From Actinomadura rayongensis (GTDB lineage: Bacteria > Actinomycetota > Actinomycetes > Streptosporangiales > Streptosporangiaceae), in assembly GCF_009831215.1 (NCBI RefSeq), contig NZ_WUTW01000005.1, positions 310,001 to 374,000 of the forward strand: DNA of 64,000 nt, written 5' to 3'. A program made the position numbers and the translations under genes. The notes under the pieces were generated by a model. The model ran no database searches. It was given only the letters and a program-made list of their open reading frames with translations, and was not told the origin of the DNA. Shown here in pieces: positions 43,689-52,292 of the stretch (position 1 is its first letter; the number at the start of each line of letters is the position of its first letter).

Positions 43689-45023
43689 TCAGTTCTCGGA
43701 CTCGATGGCCGCCGGAACCTGCCCGTTGGCCGGGTTCCCGCCGTCCTTCGCCGCGGCGCCGCCCATGCCGTTGAGCAGCGTGCGGGCGAGCCCGAGGCCG
43801 GTGCCGCCGAGCGTGAGCGCCTTGGCGAGCAGGTCCTCGACGCCCTCGGCGCCGTTGAGGACGACCATGTTGTCGACGTTCCCGAACACGCCCGCCCCGG
43901 CCTGGACGATCTCCGGCCACTTCTCGGCGAGCTGCTGGGCGATGACCGCCTCCTGGTTCTCGGCGAGCGCCCGCGCGCGGGCCTGGATCGCCTCGGCCTC
44001 GGCGAGGCCCTTCTGCCGCGTCGCCTCGGCCTGCGCCTCACCGAGCAGCCGGGTCGCCTCGGCCTCGCGCTGCGCCTTGAGCTGGACCTCGGTCGCGGCG
44101 GCCTGCGCGTAGGCGATGCGCTCCTCGCGCTCGGCCTCGGCCAGCTTCACCTGCTCGTACGCGCGGGCGTCGGCGGGCTTGCGGACCTCGCTCTCCAGCC
44201 GCTTCTCGGTGCGCTCGGCCTCCAGCTCGGCGTTGCGGGTCTCCTTGAGGATGACCTCCTGCCGGGCCTGCTGGGCGGCCTGCTGCACCTGGCCCTCGTA
44301 CTCGGCCTTCTTGATCTGGGTGTCGCGGATGACGGCGGCGTTCTCGCGCGCCGCCTCCTGCTCGCGGCGGGTGGCCTCCTGGTCGCGCTCGGCCTCGGCG
44401 ATGCGGGCGGTCGCGGCGACCTTCGCGGCGTGCGGACGGCCGATGTTGGTGATGTAGCCGGTCTCGTCGTCGATCTCCTGGATCTGGAGCGAGTCCACGA
44501 CGAGGCCGAGCTTGCTCATCTCGTCGGCGGCGGAGCTGCGCGTCTCGCTGGTCAGCCGCTCGCGGTTGAGGATGAGGTCCTCGACGGTCAGGTTGCCGAT
44601 GATGGAGCGCAGGTGGCCGGTGAACAGCTCGTGGATGGCGCCGTCCATCGAGCTCTGCTGCTCCAGGAAGCGGCGGGCGGCGTTGGCGATCGAGACGAGG
44701 TCGTCCCCGACCTTGTAGATGACGACGCCGCGCACCTTCACCGGGATGCCCTGCTGGGTGACGCAGTTGACCTCCAGGTTCGCGGCGCGGCTGTCGAGGC
44801 GGAGGCGGCGCGCGACCTGGAAGCCCGGCAGGACGGACGTCCCCTTGCCCGTGACGATCTTGAACCCGAGGCTGTCGATCCCGTTGACGGGCTTGGACTT
44901 CGCGCCGAGCCCCGAGATGATCAGCGCTTCGTTCGGTTCGGCGACGCGCCAGACCATCTTGAACATGATGATCAGCACGATGACGGCGACGACGGCGCCG
45001 ATCACCGCCACGGCGATGGGCAT
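43689..45023 (-). CDS. Flotillin/SPFH-domain membrane scaffold protein
   Basis: 444 residues. One N-terminal membrane anchor (VIGAVVAVIVLIIMFKMVW) is followed by the SPFH domain (RVAEPNEALIISGLGAKSKP to about 210). A long Ala/Glu-rich coiled coil (about 210-370, with AEAERDQEATRREQEAAREN) follows, and then the flotillin C-terminal segment. Flotillins organise membrane microdomains. ATG 45023 has GGAGGCACCC. The NfeD-like gene 97 bases upstream is the usual partner. The last segment has the Gly-rich stretch GGTGLGLARTLLNGMGG. Confidence 0.93.
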   Translation of the reverse strand: MPIAVAVIGAVVAVIVLIIMFKMVWRVAEPNEALIISGLGAKSKPVNGIDSLGFKIVTGKGTSVLPGFQVARRLRLDSRAANLEVNCVTQQGIPVKVRGVVIYKVGDDLVSIANAARRFLEQQSSMDGAIHELFTGHLRSIIGNLTVEDLILNRERLTSETRSSAADEMSKLGLVVDSLQIQEIDDETGYITNIGRPHAAKVAATARIAEAERDQEATRREQEAARENAAVIRDTQIKKAEYEGQVQQAAQQARQEVILKETRNAELEAERTEKRLESEVRKPADARAYEQVKLAEAEREERIAYAQAAATEVQLKAQREAEATRLLGEAQAEATRQKGLAEAEAIQARARALAENQEAVIAQQLAEKWPEIVQAGAGVFGNVDNMVVLNGAEGVEDLLAKALTLGGTGLGLARTLLNGMGGAAAKDGGNPANGQVPAAIESEN

Positions 45024-45120
45024 GGGTGCCTCCTCGGGGGGGTGCGCGCCGCCGCGCGGACGGCGCTGAAGTCGTGCATCTGCGTAGACGCCGCGAACGG
45101 CCCCGAGGTTCCGCCCGATG

Positions 45121-45321
45121 TCAGCTCAGAGCGGGCGCGACATAGACGGTCCGGGGCGGGTGGTACTCGACCACGACGATGATCTGCCCGACGGCGAACT
45201 CGTCCCCGGGATTGACGGGATGCGCGTAGAACGCCTCGGCGCCGCCGCGCACGGCGATCATGACCTCGCCGACCAGCCCGGGACCGATCCTGCCGGTGAC
45301 CCGGCCTTCCTTGCCGACCAA
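45121..45321 (-). CDS. Short NfeD-like OB-fold protein
   Basis: 66 residues from TTG 45321, with GAGGGAGACGC upstream. VGKEGRVTGRIGPGLVGEVM, then FYAHPVNPGDEFAVGQIIVV and VEYHPPRTVYV, match the C-terminal OB domain of NfeD proteins. No membrane helices are present, so this is a soluble short form. NfeD partners flotillin in many bacteria, and the flotillin gene is next in the same direction, so a joint function is likely. Confidence 0.75.
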   Translation of the reverse strand: MVGKEGRVTGRIGPGLVGEVMIAVRGGAEAFYAHPVNPGDEFAVGQIIVVVEYHPPRTVYVAPALS

Positions 45322-45387
45322 GCGTCTCCCTCACTCGTCACGGACGCGTACCGGAAAACTATCCGTTCGTCCGGTCCGCCGCGAGGG

Positions 45388-46080
45388 TCAGGAGAGGATG
45401 CGGCGCGCCTGCTCGTCGGCGCGACGGGCGATGTCCTCGGCGTCGGCGCGGGTGGCGACCGGCCCGAACAGGCTGATCGTGGTGACGGTGCGGCGTCCGC
45501 GCAGGACGACGTACCAGGTCTTGGTGTGGGAGTTGCCGCTGACGGTCGTGACGCCGACCGTCCGGGAGCCCTGCCCGATCGTCCCGGGCGGCGGCTCCAC
45601 GACCCGGTGCTCGGCCTTCTGGGCGCCGACGGTCGTCGTGAACGTCCGGCACCCGGCGGGGGTGCGCTCGCCGACGAGCCGGGCGGCCTGGTCGTCGGGC
45701 AGCGACAGCAGGGTCTCGGTGACGCTGACGCCGCCGCCCTTGGTGAACGAGACGATCGCGGCGGGCGTGGCCGCGTCGAGCGCGGCGGCGGGGTCGGTGC
45801 GGGCGCAGTCCGGACGGTCCACCTTGACGGCGCGCTGGAGCTGCCGGAAGTGCTGGACGGACCGCAGCGCCCCGTACTCGCCGGAGTCGGGCGCGCCCGC
45901 GCGGCGGTAGCCGGGCAGGTCGGTGATCAGCGCCTGTTCGAGCTGGGCGGCGGTGTAGCCGGCGCCGCCGAGCTGGGCCCGCGCCGTCGACGCCGGGGAC
46001 GGGCCGCCGCCGTCGCCGCCGCAGCCGCTCGCGGTCGCCGCCGTCGCCAGCAGGAGGACGGGAAGGATCCTGCGCGTCAT
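45388..46080 (-). CDS. Hypothetical lipoprotein
   Basis: 230 residues. The signal MTRRILPVLLLATAATASGC has a lipobox-like ASGC, so the mature protein is probably lipid-anchored outside. The rest has Cys at two sites (RPDCARTD and AGCRTFTTT) and a beta-rich C-terminal half (TKTWYVVLRGRRTVTTISLF) that resembles PknH-type extracellular sensor folds, although this is only a visual likeness. It follows plsC by nine bases and precedes the NfeD-like gene by 66, so it is probably in that transcript. Confidence 0.75.
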   Translation of the reverse strand: MTRRILPVLLLATAATASGCGGDGGGPSPASTARAQLGGAGYTAAQLEQALITDLPGYRRAGAPDSGEYGALRSVQHFRQLQRAVKVDRPDCARTDPAAALDAATPAAIVSFTKGGGVSVTETLLSLPDDQAARLVGERTPAGCRTFTTTVGAQKAEHRVVEPPPGTIGQGSRTVGVTTVSGNSHTKTWYVVLRGRRTVTTISLFGPVATRADAEDIARRADEQARRILS

Positions 46081-46089
46081 GCGCCGACC

Positions 46090-46764
46090 CTAACCGGCGG
46101 CGTCGGCGTGCTCGTTGTACGCGCCGGTGTACTCCTGGCCGGTCAGTTCCTGGATGGCGGCGACGATGTCGTCGGTGACGGCGCGGCGCGCCTTGGCGGG
46201 CGGCAGCTCGCTGTAGTGGCCGAAGTCGAGGGGCTTGCCGATGCGGACGGTCGGGCGCGGCGCGAGGATCCGGGGCCGTCCGGTGCCGACGGGCTGGATC
46301 TTCTCGGTGCCCGCGAGGCCGACCGGCAGGACGCGGGCGCCGGTGGCGAGGACGAGCCAGCCGACGCCGGTGCGGCCCCGGTAGAGCCGTCCGTCCTTGG
46401 AGCGGGTGCCCTCGGGGTAGATCGCGAACGCGCCGCCGGACTCGACGATCCCGACGGCCTGCTCCAGCGCGCCCATCGCCGCGCGCTGGGCGCCGCGCTG
46501 GATCGGGACGTGACCGAGCGTGGTCAGGAACCAGCGGACGAACCGCCCTTTCAGCCCTTTCCCCTCGAAGTACGACGCCTTGGCGACGTAGGTGACGGGA
46601 CGCGGGATCGACAGCGGGATGATGAAGCTGTCGATGAACGACAGGTGGTTGGCCGCCACGATGAGCGGACCGTCGGTCGGCACGTTTTCCAGGCCCTCGA
46701 CGCGCGGTCGGAATATCAGGCGCAGGATCGGCGCGACGACGCGCGACATGAACGTGTAGAACAC
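46090..46764 (-). CDS. plsC: 1-acylglycerol-3-phosphate acyltransferase (PlsC family)
   Basis: 224 residues. The HX4D motif is in VAANHLSFIDSFIIPLS; the substrate-binding motif is YPEGTRSKDGRLYRGRTGVG; VAKASYFEGKGLKGRFVRWF lies between. These are the acyltransferase motifs I-III that transfer acyl groups to lysophosphatidic acid. GTG 46764 has GGGAGG five bases upstream; the frame is open to 46809 but without support. It heads a set with the lipoprotein, NfeD-like and flotillin genes, all membrane-related. Confidence 0.92.
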   Translation of the reverse strand: MFYTFMSRVVAPILRLIFRPRVEGLENVPTDGPLIVAANHLSFIDSFIIPLSIPRPVTYVAKASYFEGKGLKGRFVRWFLTTLGHVPIQRGAQRAAMGALEQAVGIVESGGAFAIYPEGTRSKDGRLYRGRTGVGWLVLATGARVLPVGLAGTEKIQPVGTGRPRILAPRPTVRIGKPLDFGHYSELPPAKARRAVTDDIVAAIQELTGQEYTGAYNEHADAAG

Positions 46765-47216
46765 CCGGCCTCCCGAATTCGGCACTCGCCACTGTAACCG
46801 CTGCCCCAAGTAACGGGGAGGCCGGTCACCGGACAGGGGAAAGTTCCCAGCTCAGCGCACCGATCGCGAGATTTAGGCCACATGGGGACCAAGCGGTCAC
46901 AAGACCCAGACGACCCGGCGGTCACCGCCATTTCTACTGAATGGTAAGTTTCGTTGTCGTAGGTTTCTCATCGGTAACTTTCCGGGGTGAGGAGACCGTT
47001 CCGCCCAGCGCCAGGGCCTTGTGGCGGATTCGTCCCGCACCGGTGACGCACGGTCGCCGCAGTCCCCGTAGGCTGGACGCGGCGGCCCGTCCCCGGTTAC
47101 GGACGGGACCGGGCGCGCGCCGCCGCGTCCCTAAAGCGCGCCGGTCTTGACCACGGGCACGGCTCGTTCATGCTGGAAGGTCCCTGGGCCTTCGCCGACG
47201 GTGGTGGGAGGTGGTC
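46765..47216. other. 452-base divergent intergenic region
   Basis: No convincing gene. It should hold promoters for plsC (minus) and the STAS gene (plus). Between 46943 and 46982 an AT-richer patch has a direct repeat: GGTAAGTTTC at 46943 and GGTAACTTTC at 46973, 30 bases apart, with a partial copy (AGGTTTC) between. This may be a regulator site. The rest shows nothing recognisable. Confidence 0.5.
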
Positions 47217-47567
47217 GTGGACTTCGGCCTTCACCTGGTCCGGCACGACCGGTACACGATCGTGGAGGTGCGCGGCGAGCTGGACCTCGTCTCCCGCGAC
47301 CGGTTCGAGGAGACCATGCTCGACGTCGTGGAGGCGGGGCACGCGCTCATCGTGGACATGCACGACGTCACCTTCTGCGACTCCACCGGGCTCAACGCCG
47401 TCGTCTCGGCGAACCGGCGCGCGGCCGGGGCCGGGGTGCCGCTGGTGCTCGTCGCGCTGACCGAGCGGGTGCGGCGGATCTTCCACATCACCGCCGTCGA
47501 CCGGTTCATCCCGGTGTACGACTCACTGGAGGAGGCCGTGGGCGCGCTGCCGTCCGCCGCGCACTAG
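47217..47567 (+). CDS. STAS-domain anti-sigma factor antagonist
   Basis: 116 residues. YTIVEVRGELDLVSRDRFEE and DVTFCDSTGLNAVVSANRRA are the two conserved STAS elements; Ser in DSTGL is the usual phosphorylation site. GTG 47217 is well spaced from GGGAGG; GTG 47211 is too close. It is convergent with glnH, and the CTAG at 47564-47567 gives both genes their stop codons. Likely partner: an HATPase-type anti-sigma factor such as those at 10699 or 31997. Confidence 0.88.
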   Translation: MDFGLHLVRHDRYTIVEVRGELDLVSRDRFEETMLDVVEAGHALIVDMHDVTFCDSTGLNAVVSANRRAAGAGVPLVLVALTERVRRIFHITAVDRFIPVYDSLEEAVGALPSAAH

Positions 47568-48367
47568 GAGCAGCCCTCGAACTGCGGGACGTACGGGTTG
47601 ATCTTCAGGCCGGAGTGCCCGAACCAGCGCTCCAGCAGGCGCGCGGCCGTCCCGTCCTGGTACATCGCGGTGAGCGCCCGGTTGACGGCCTCGCAGCCCG
47701 CCAGGTCGCCCTTGCGCAGGCCCACGCCGTACTTCTCGTCGGTGAACGGCGCGTTGATCACGCGGGTGCGGGTGCCCGCCGCGTAGCCCGCGAGGATGAG
47801 GTCGTCGGTGGAGAGCGCATCGATCCGTCCGGCGGCGAGCGCGGCGATGCAGCCGCTGTACGTCGCCATCTCGACGGGCGTGGCCTTCACCGCGCGCTCC
47901 TCGGTGACGCGCTTCCAGGAGTTGGAGCCGGACACCGCGCAGATCCGCTTGCCGGCGAGGTCCCGGACGTTCGTGATCGTCCGGTCGTCGGCGCGGACCA
48001 GCGTGTCCTGGTGCGCGACGTAGTACGGCCCGCCGAACGTGACCTGCGTCTTGCGGCGCGGCGTGATCGAGTACGACGCGAAGATCATGTCGACGGTTCC
48101 GGCCGCGAGCGCCTTCTCCCGTGTGGACGACGGCGTGGTCTTGAACGTGATCCGCTCCGGCGGCACGCCCAGCTTCCCCGCGACGTAAGTGGCGACGTCC
48201 ACGTCGAACCCGCTGTAGCGGCCCGTCTTCGGGTCGAGCAGGCCGAGGCCGGGCTGGTCGGCCTTCACGCCGATCCGCAGCGACCGCTTCGCCGTCACCG
48301 ACGACTCCCCCGGCCCGCACGCCGTCGCGGCGAGCGCGAGCATGAGCACGGCGGCGGCGCGGCGCAT
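47564..48367 (-). CDS. glnH: GlnH-like amino-acid-binding lipoprotein
   Basis: 267 residues. The signal (RAAAVLMLALAATAC) ends at a lipobox Cys. The SBP-bac-3 domain has LRIGVKADQPGLGLLDPKTG, YSGFDVDVATYVAGKLG, FASYSITPRRKTQVTFGGPY and CAVSGSNSW, as in glutamate/aspartate-binding proteins. No ABC permease or ATPase gene is near; instead it is the last gene of an operon with a GlnX-like protein and PknG. That is the setting of mycobacterial GlnH, which senses extracellular Asp/Glu and signals through GlnX to PknG. ATG 48367 follows GAGGGGGAACGCG. Confidence 0.88.
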   Translation of the reverse strand: MRRAAAVLMLALAATACGPGESSVTAKRSLRIGVKADQPGLGLLDPKTGRYSGFDVDVATYVAGKLGVPPERITFKTTPSSTREKALAAGTVDMIFASYSITPRRKTQVTFGGPYYVAHQDTLVRADDRTITNVRDLAGKRICAVSGSNSWKRVTEERAVKATPVEMATYSGCIAALAAGRIDALSTDDLILAGYAAGTRTRVINAPFTDEKYGVGLRKGDLAGCEAVNRALTAMYQDGTAARLLERWFGHSGLKINPYVPQFEGCS

Positions 48368-48378
48368 CGCGTTCCCCC

Positions 48379-50330
<1,952 letters not shown>

Positions 50331-50334
<4 letters not shown>

Positions 50335-50975
50335 GGGTGGGCTCCGGGGTCGAACGCCAGGGTGATCGTCGTCCAGGCGCCGACGTGGATGCGGTCGCCG
50401 TCGCCGACCGGGACGGGGGCGTTCGCCGGGATGGGGTCGAGGCCGCCGTTGATCGTGGTGCCGTTGGTGGAGCCGGTGTCGATGATCGTCCAGGCGTCCG
50501 GGCTCGCGACGAGGACGGCGTGGGCGTGCGAGACGCCCGGGTCGGCGGGCGGGAGGCTCAGGTCGATCTCGGGCAGCAGGCCGCGCGCGACGCTGCGGCG
50601 GCCTATGCGGACCTTGTCGCCCAGCAGTGGGACGGTTCGGGGGTGGTCGTCGGCGGGGAAGCGGAGGGACGGGGTGTCGGGGCCGTCCTGGGCCTGGACG
50701 GTGGCGAAGTAGGTCGGATCGGGGGAGATGGTGGCCGTCCAGCCGCGTCCGGGGCGGCGGGAGGCCGCGCCGGAGTTGCCCGATGGGGCCGACGTCGGCT
50801 CGGGGCGGGCGAGCGGTTCGGGACGGTCCCCGGACGCGAAGCCGTAGCCGCAGTCCTCGCAGAACCGTCCGCCGGTCCGGGGGGCGTTGCAGAACGGGCA
50901 GGCGATCGGTTCGCCGCACACGTCGCAGTAGTCCTCGGACGCCGAAGCGTGGCCGTTCGGGCAGCGCGCCGTCAT
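50331..50975 (-). CDS. Zinc-ribbon and FHA-domain protein
   Basis: 214 residues. The N-terminus has three Cys pairs in zinc-ribbon form (ARCPNGH ... DYCDVCGEPI, ACPFCNAPR, RFCEDCGYGF). The C-terminal FHA domain has VRIGRRSVARG, DPGVSHAHAVLV and TGSTNGTTING, which bind phosphothreonine. In mycobacteria the FHA protein GarA is the PknG substrate that controls 2-oxoglutarate enzymes; this protein sits in the same operon as PknG and may be an analogue, though its N-terminus differs. ATG 50975 overlaps the VWA stop by four bases (ATGA). Confidence 0.9.
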
Positions 50976-52282
50976 GACGCGTCCCCGGGACGGGTGCGCG
51001 CGGTGCGGCTCGTGGCGGGCTCGCCGGTGCGGGTCCGGACGGTCCGCACCGAGCGCGTGTCGAGTGACATCTCGTCGGCCTTGTCGACGTCCTTCTTCAG
51101 CCGGACGGTCCCCGACACCGGGTCCAGCACGTCCACGACCCGGTCGAGCAGCTCCGCGACCTGGTCGTTGCCGACCTCGCGGGCCAGCACGACGGCGCGG
51201 CCGAGCCGGGCGGTCGCGGTGTCCTCGTCGCCGTCGCGGCGCGCGGCCAGGCCCTCCTGGACGGCCTCGGCCAGCTCCGCCTGGTCGGTGTGCCGGGCGA
51301 CGCGGCCGTTGATGAGCGTGGCCTTGGCGACGTCGTCGGTCCACTCGGCGAGGACGTCCCCGGAGGCCGCCTGCGCGCCGTCCGCGAGCAGCAGCCGTGC
51401 CTGCGCGGCGCGCATCCGGCGTCCGATGTCGCCCGCCGGGATCTCGACGCAGAGGTGATATTCGCGTTCCTCGGCGCCCCAGGCCCCTAGCGGGAAGTCG
51501 ATGGTCTGCGGGCCGGACGGGACGCCCTTGCCGGTGAGGTCGTCCAGCACCGGCACCATCTGCTTGAGGAACCGGAGCGTGGCGTGCCGGGGCGTCCAGA
51601 CGCGCAGCGCGACGTCCCCGACCTCCTTGTCCATCGCGGTCTCGGTCAGCTCGCGGAACCTCCGTTCCAGGTCGGCGGGCTCGGGGACGTCCAGGAACGC
51701 GCCGAGCAGCGCCGAGGTGATCCGGCGCAGGTCCGCGACCGCCCAGTCGGTGCCGACGCCGAGCGCGTCGCACACGAACCCGCCCCGGCAGGCGTCCAGC
51801 GCGCGGCCCAGCTCCTCGGGGCGCTCGTGCTGGTTCTTGCCGTCGGTGAGCAGGATCGCGTGCCGGACGGCCTCGGACCGTCCCTCGAACAACCGGTTCG
51901 CGAGCACCAGCCAGGTACCGATCGCGGTGCCTCCGGAGGCGACCATCCGCGCGACGGCGGTCTGCGCGGCCTCCCGCGACGCCGCGTCCATTCGGACGAG
52001 ATTCCGCCGCGACGGATACACCATCCGCGGAGTGTTCGCGCCCGCTATGACCGCGAACGCCACCCCGTCGCGGATCGTCGCGAGCGCGGCGCGGGCGGCG
52101 GCCTTGGCGGCCTTCATCCTGCCCGCGTACCCCATCGACCCGGACGTGTCGATGATGATGATCTGCGCCGCCGCAACCCCGCCCCCGCCGCTCTCCGCCC
52201 GCACGCCGAGCACGGCGTGCATCTCCCGGCCGCCCGCGGGGAGATGGGGGTTCTGGTCGACGGTCAGCGTGAACGCGGTCAT
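50972..52282 (-). CDS. VWA-domain protein with intact metal site
   Basis: 436 residues. The von Willebrand A domain (about 20-215) has AQIIIIDTSGSMGYAG (Asp45, Ser47, Ser49 of the MIDAS), the Thr in SGGTAIGTWLVLAN, and Asp in ILLTDGKNQHERPEE. A beta-rich region and a helical C-terminal part (EAVQEGLAARRDGDEDTATA) follow, ending in a Thr/Arg-rich tail (SVRTVRTRTGEPATSRTART) with many threonines that could be kinase targets for the FHA protein. ATG 52282 has GAGGAGCCC. It lies between pknG and the FHA gene. Confidence 0.9.
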   Translation of the reverse strand: MTAFTLTVDQNPHLPAGGREMHAVLGVRAESGGGGVAAAQIIIIDTSGSMGYAGRMKAAKAAARAALATIRDGVAFAVIAGANTPRMVYPSRRNLVRMDAASREAAQTAVARMVASGGTAIGTWLVLANRLFEGRSEAVRHAILLTDGKNQHERPEELGRALDACRGGFVCDALGVGTDWAVADLRRITSALLGAFLDVPEPADLERRFRELTETAMDKEVGDVALRVWTPRHATLRFLKQMVPVLDDLTGKGVPSGPQTIDFPLGAWGAEEREYHLCVEIPAGDIGRRMRAAQARLLLADGAQAASGDVLAEWTDDVAKATLINGRVARHTDQAELAEAVQEGLAARRDGDEDTATARLGRAVVLAREVGNDQVAELLDRVVDVLDPVSGTVRLKKDVDKADEMSLDTRSVRTVRTRTGEPATSRTARTRPGDAS

Positions 52283-52292
52283 CGTGGGCTCC

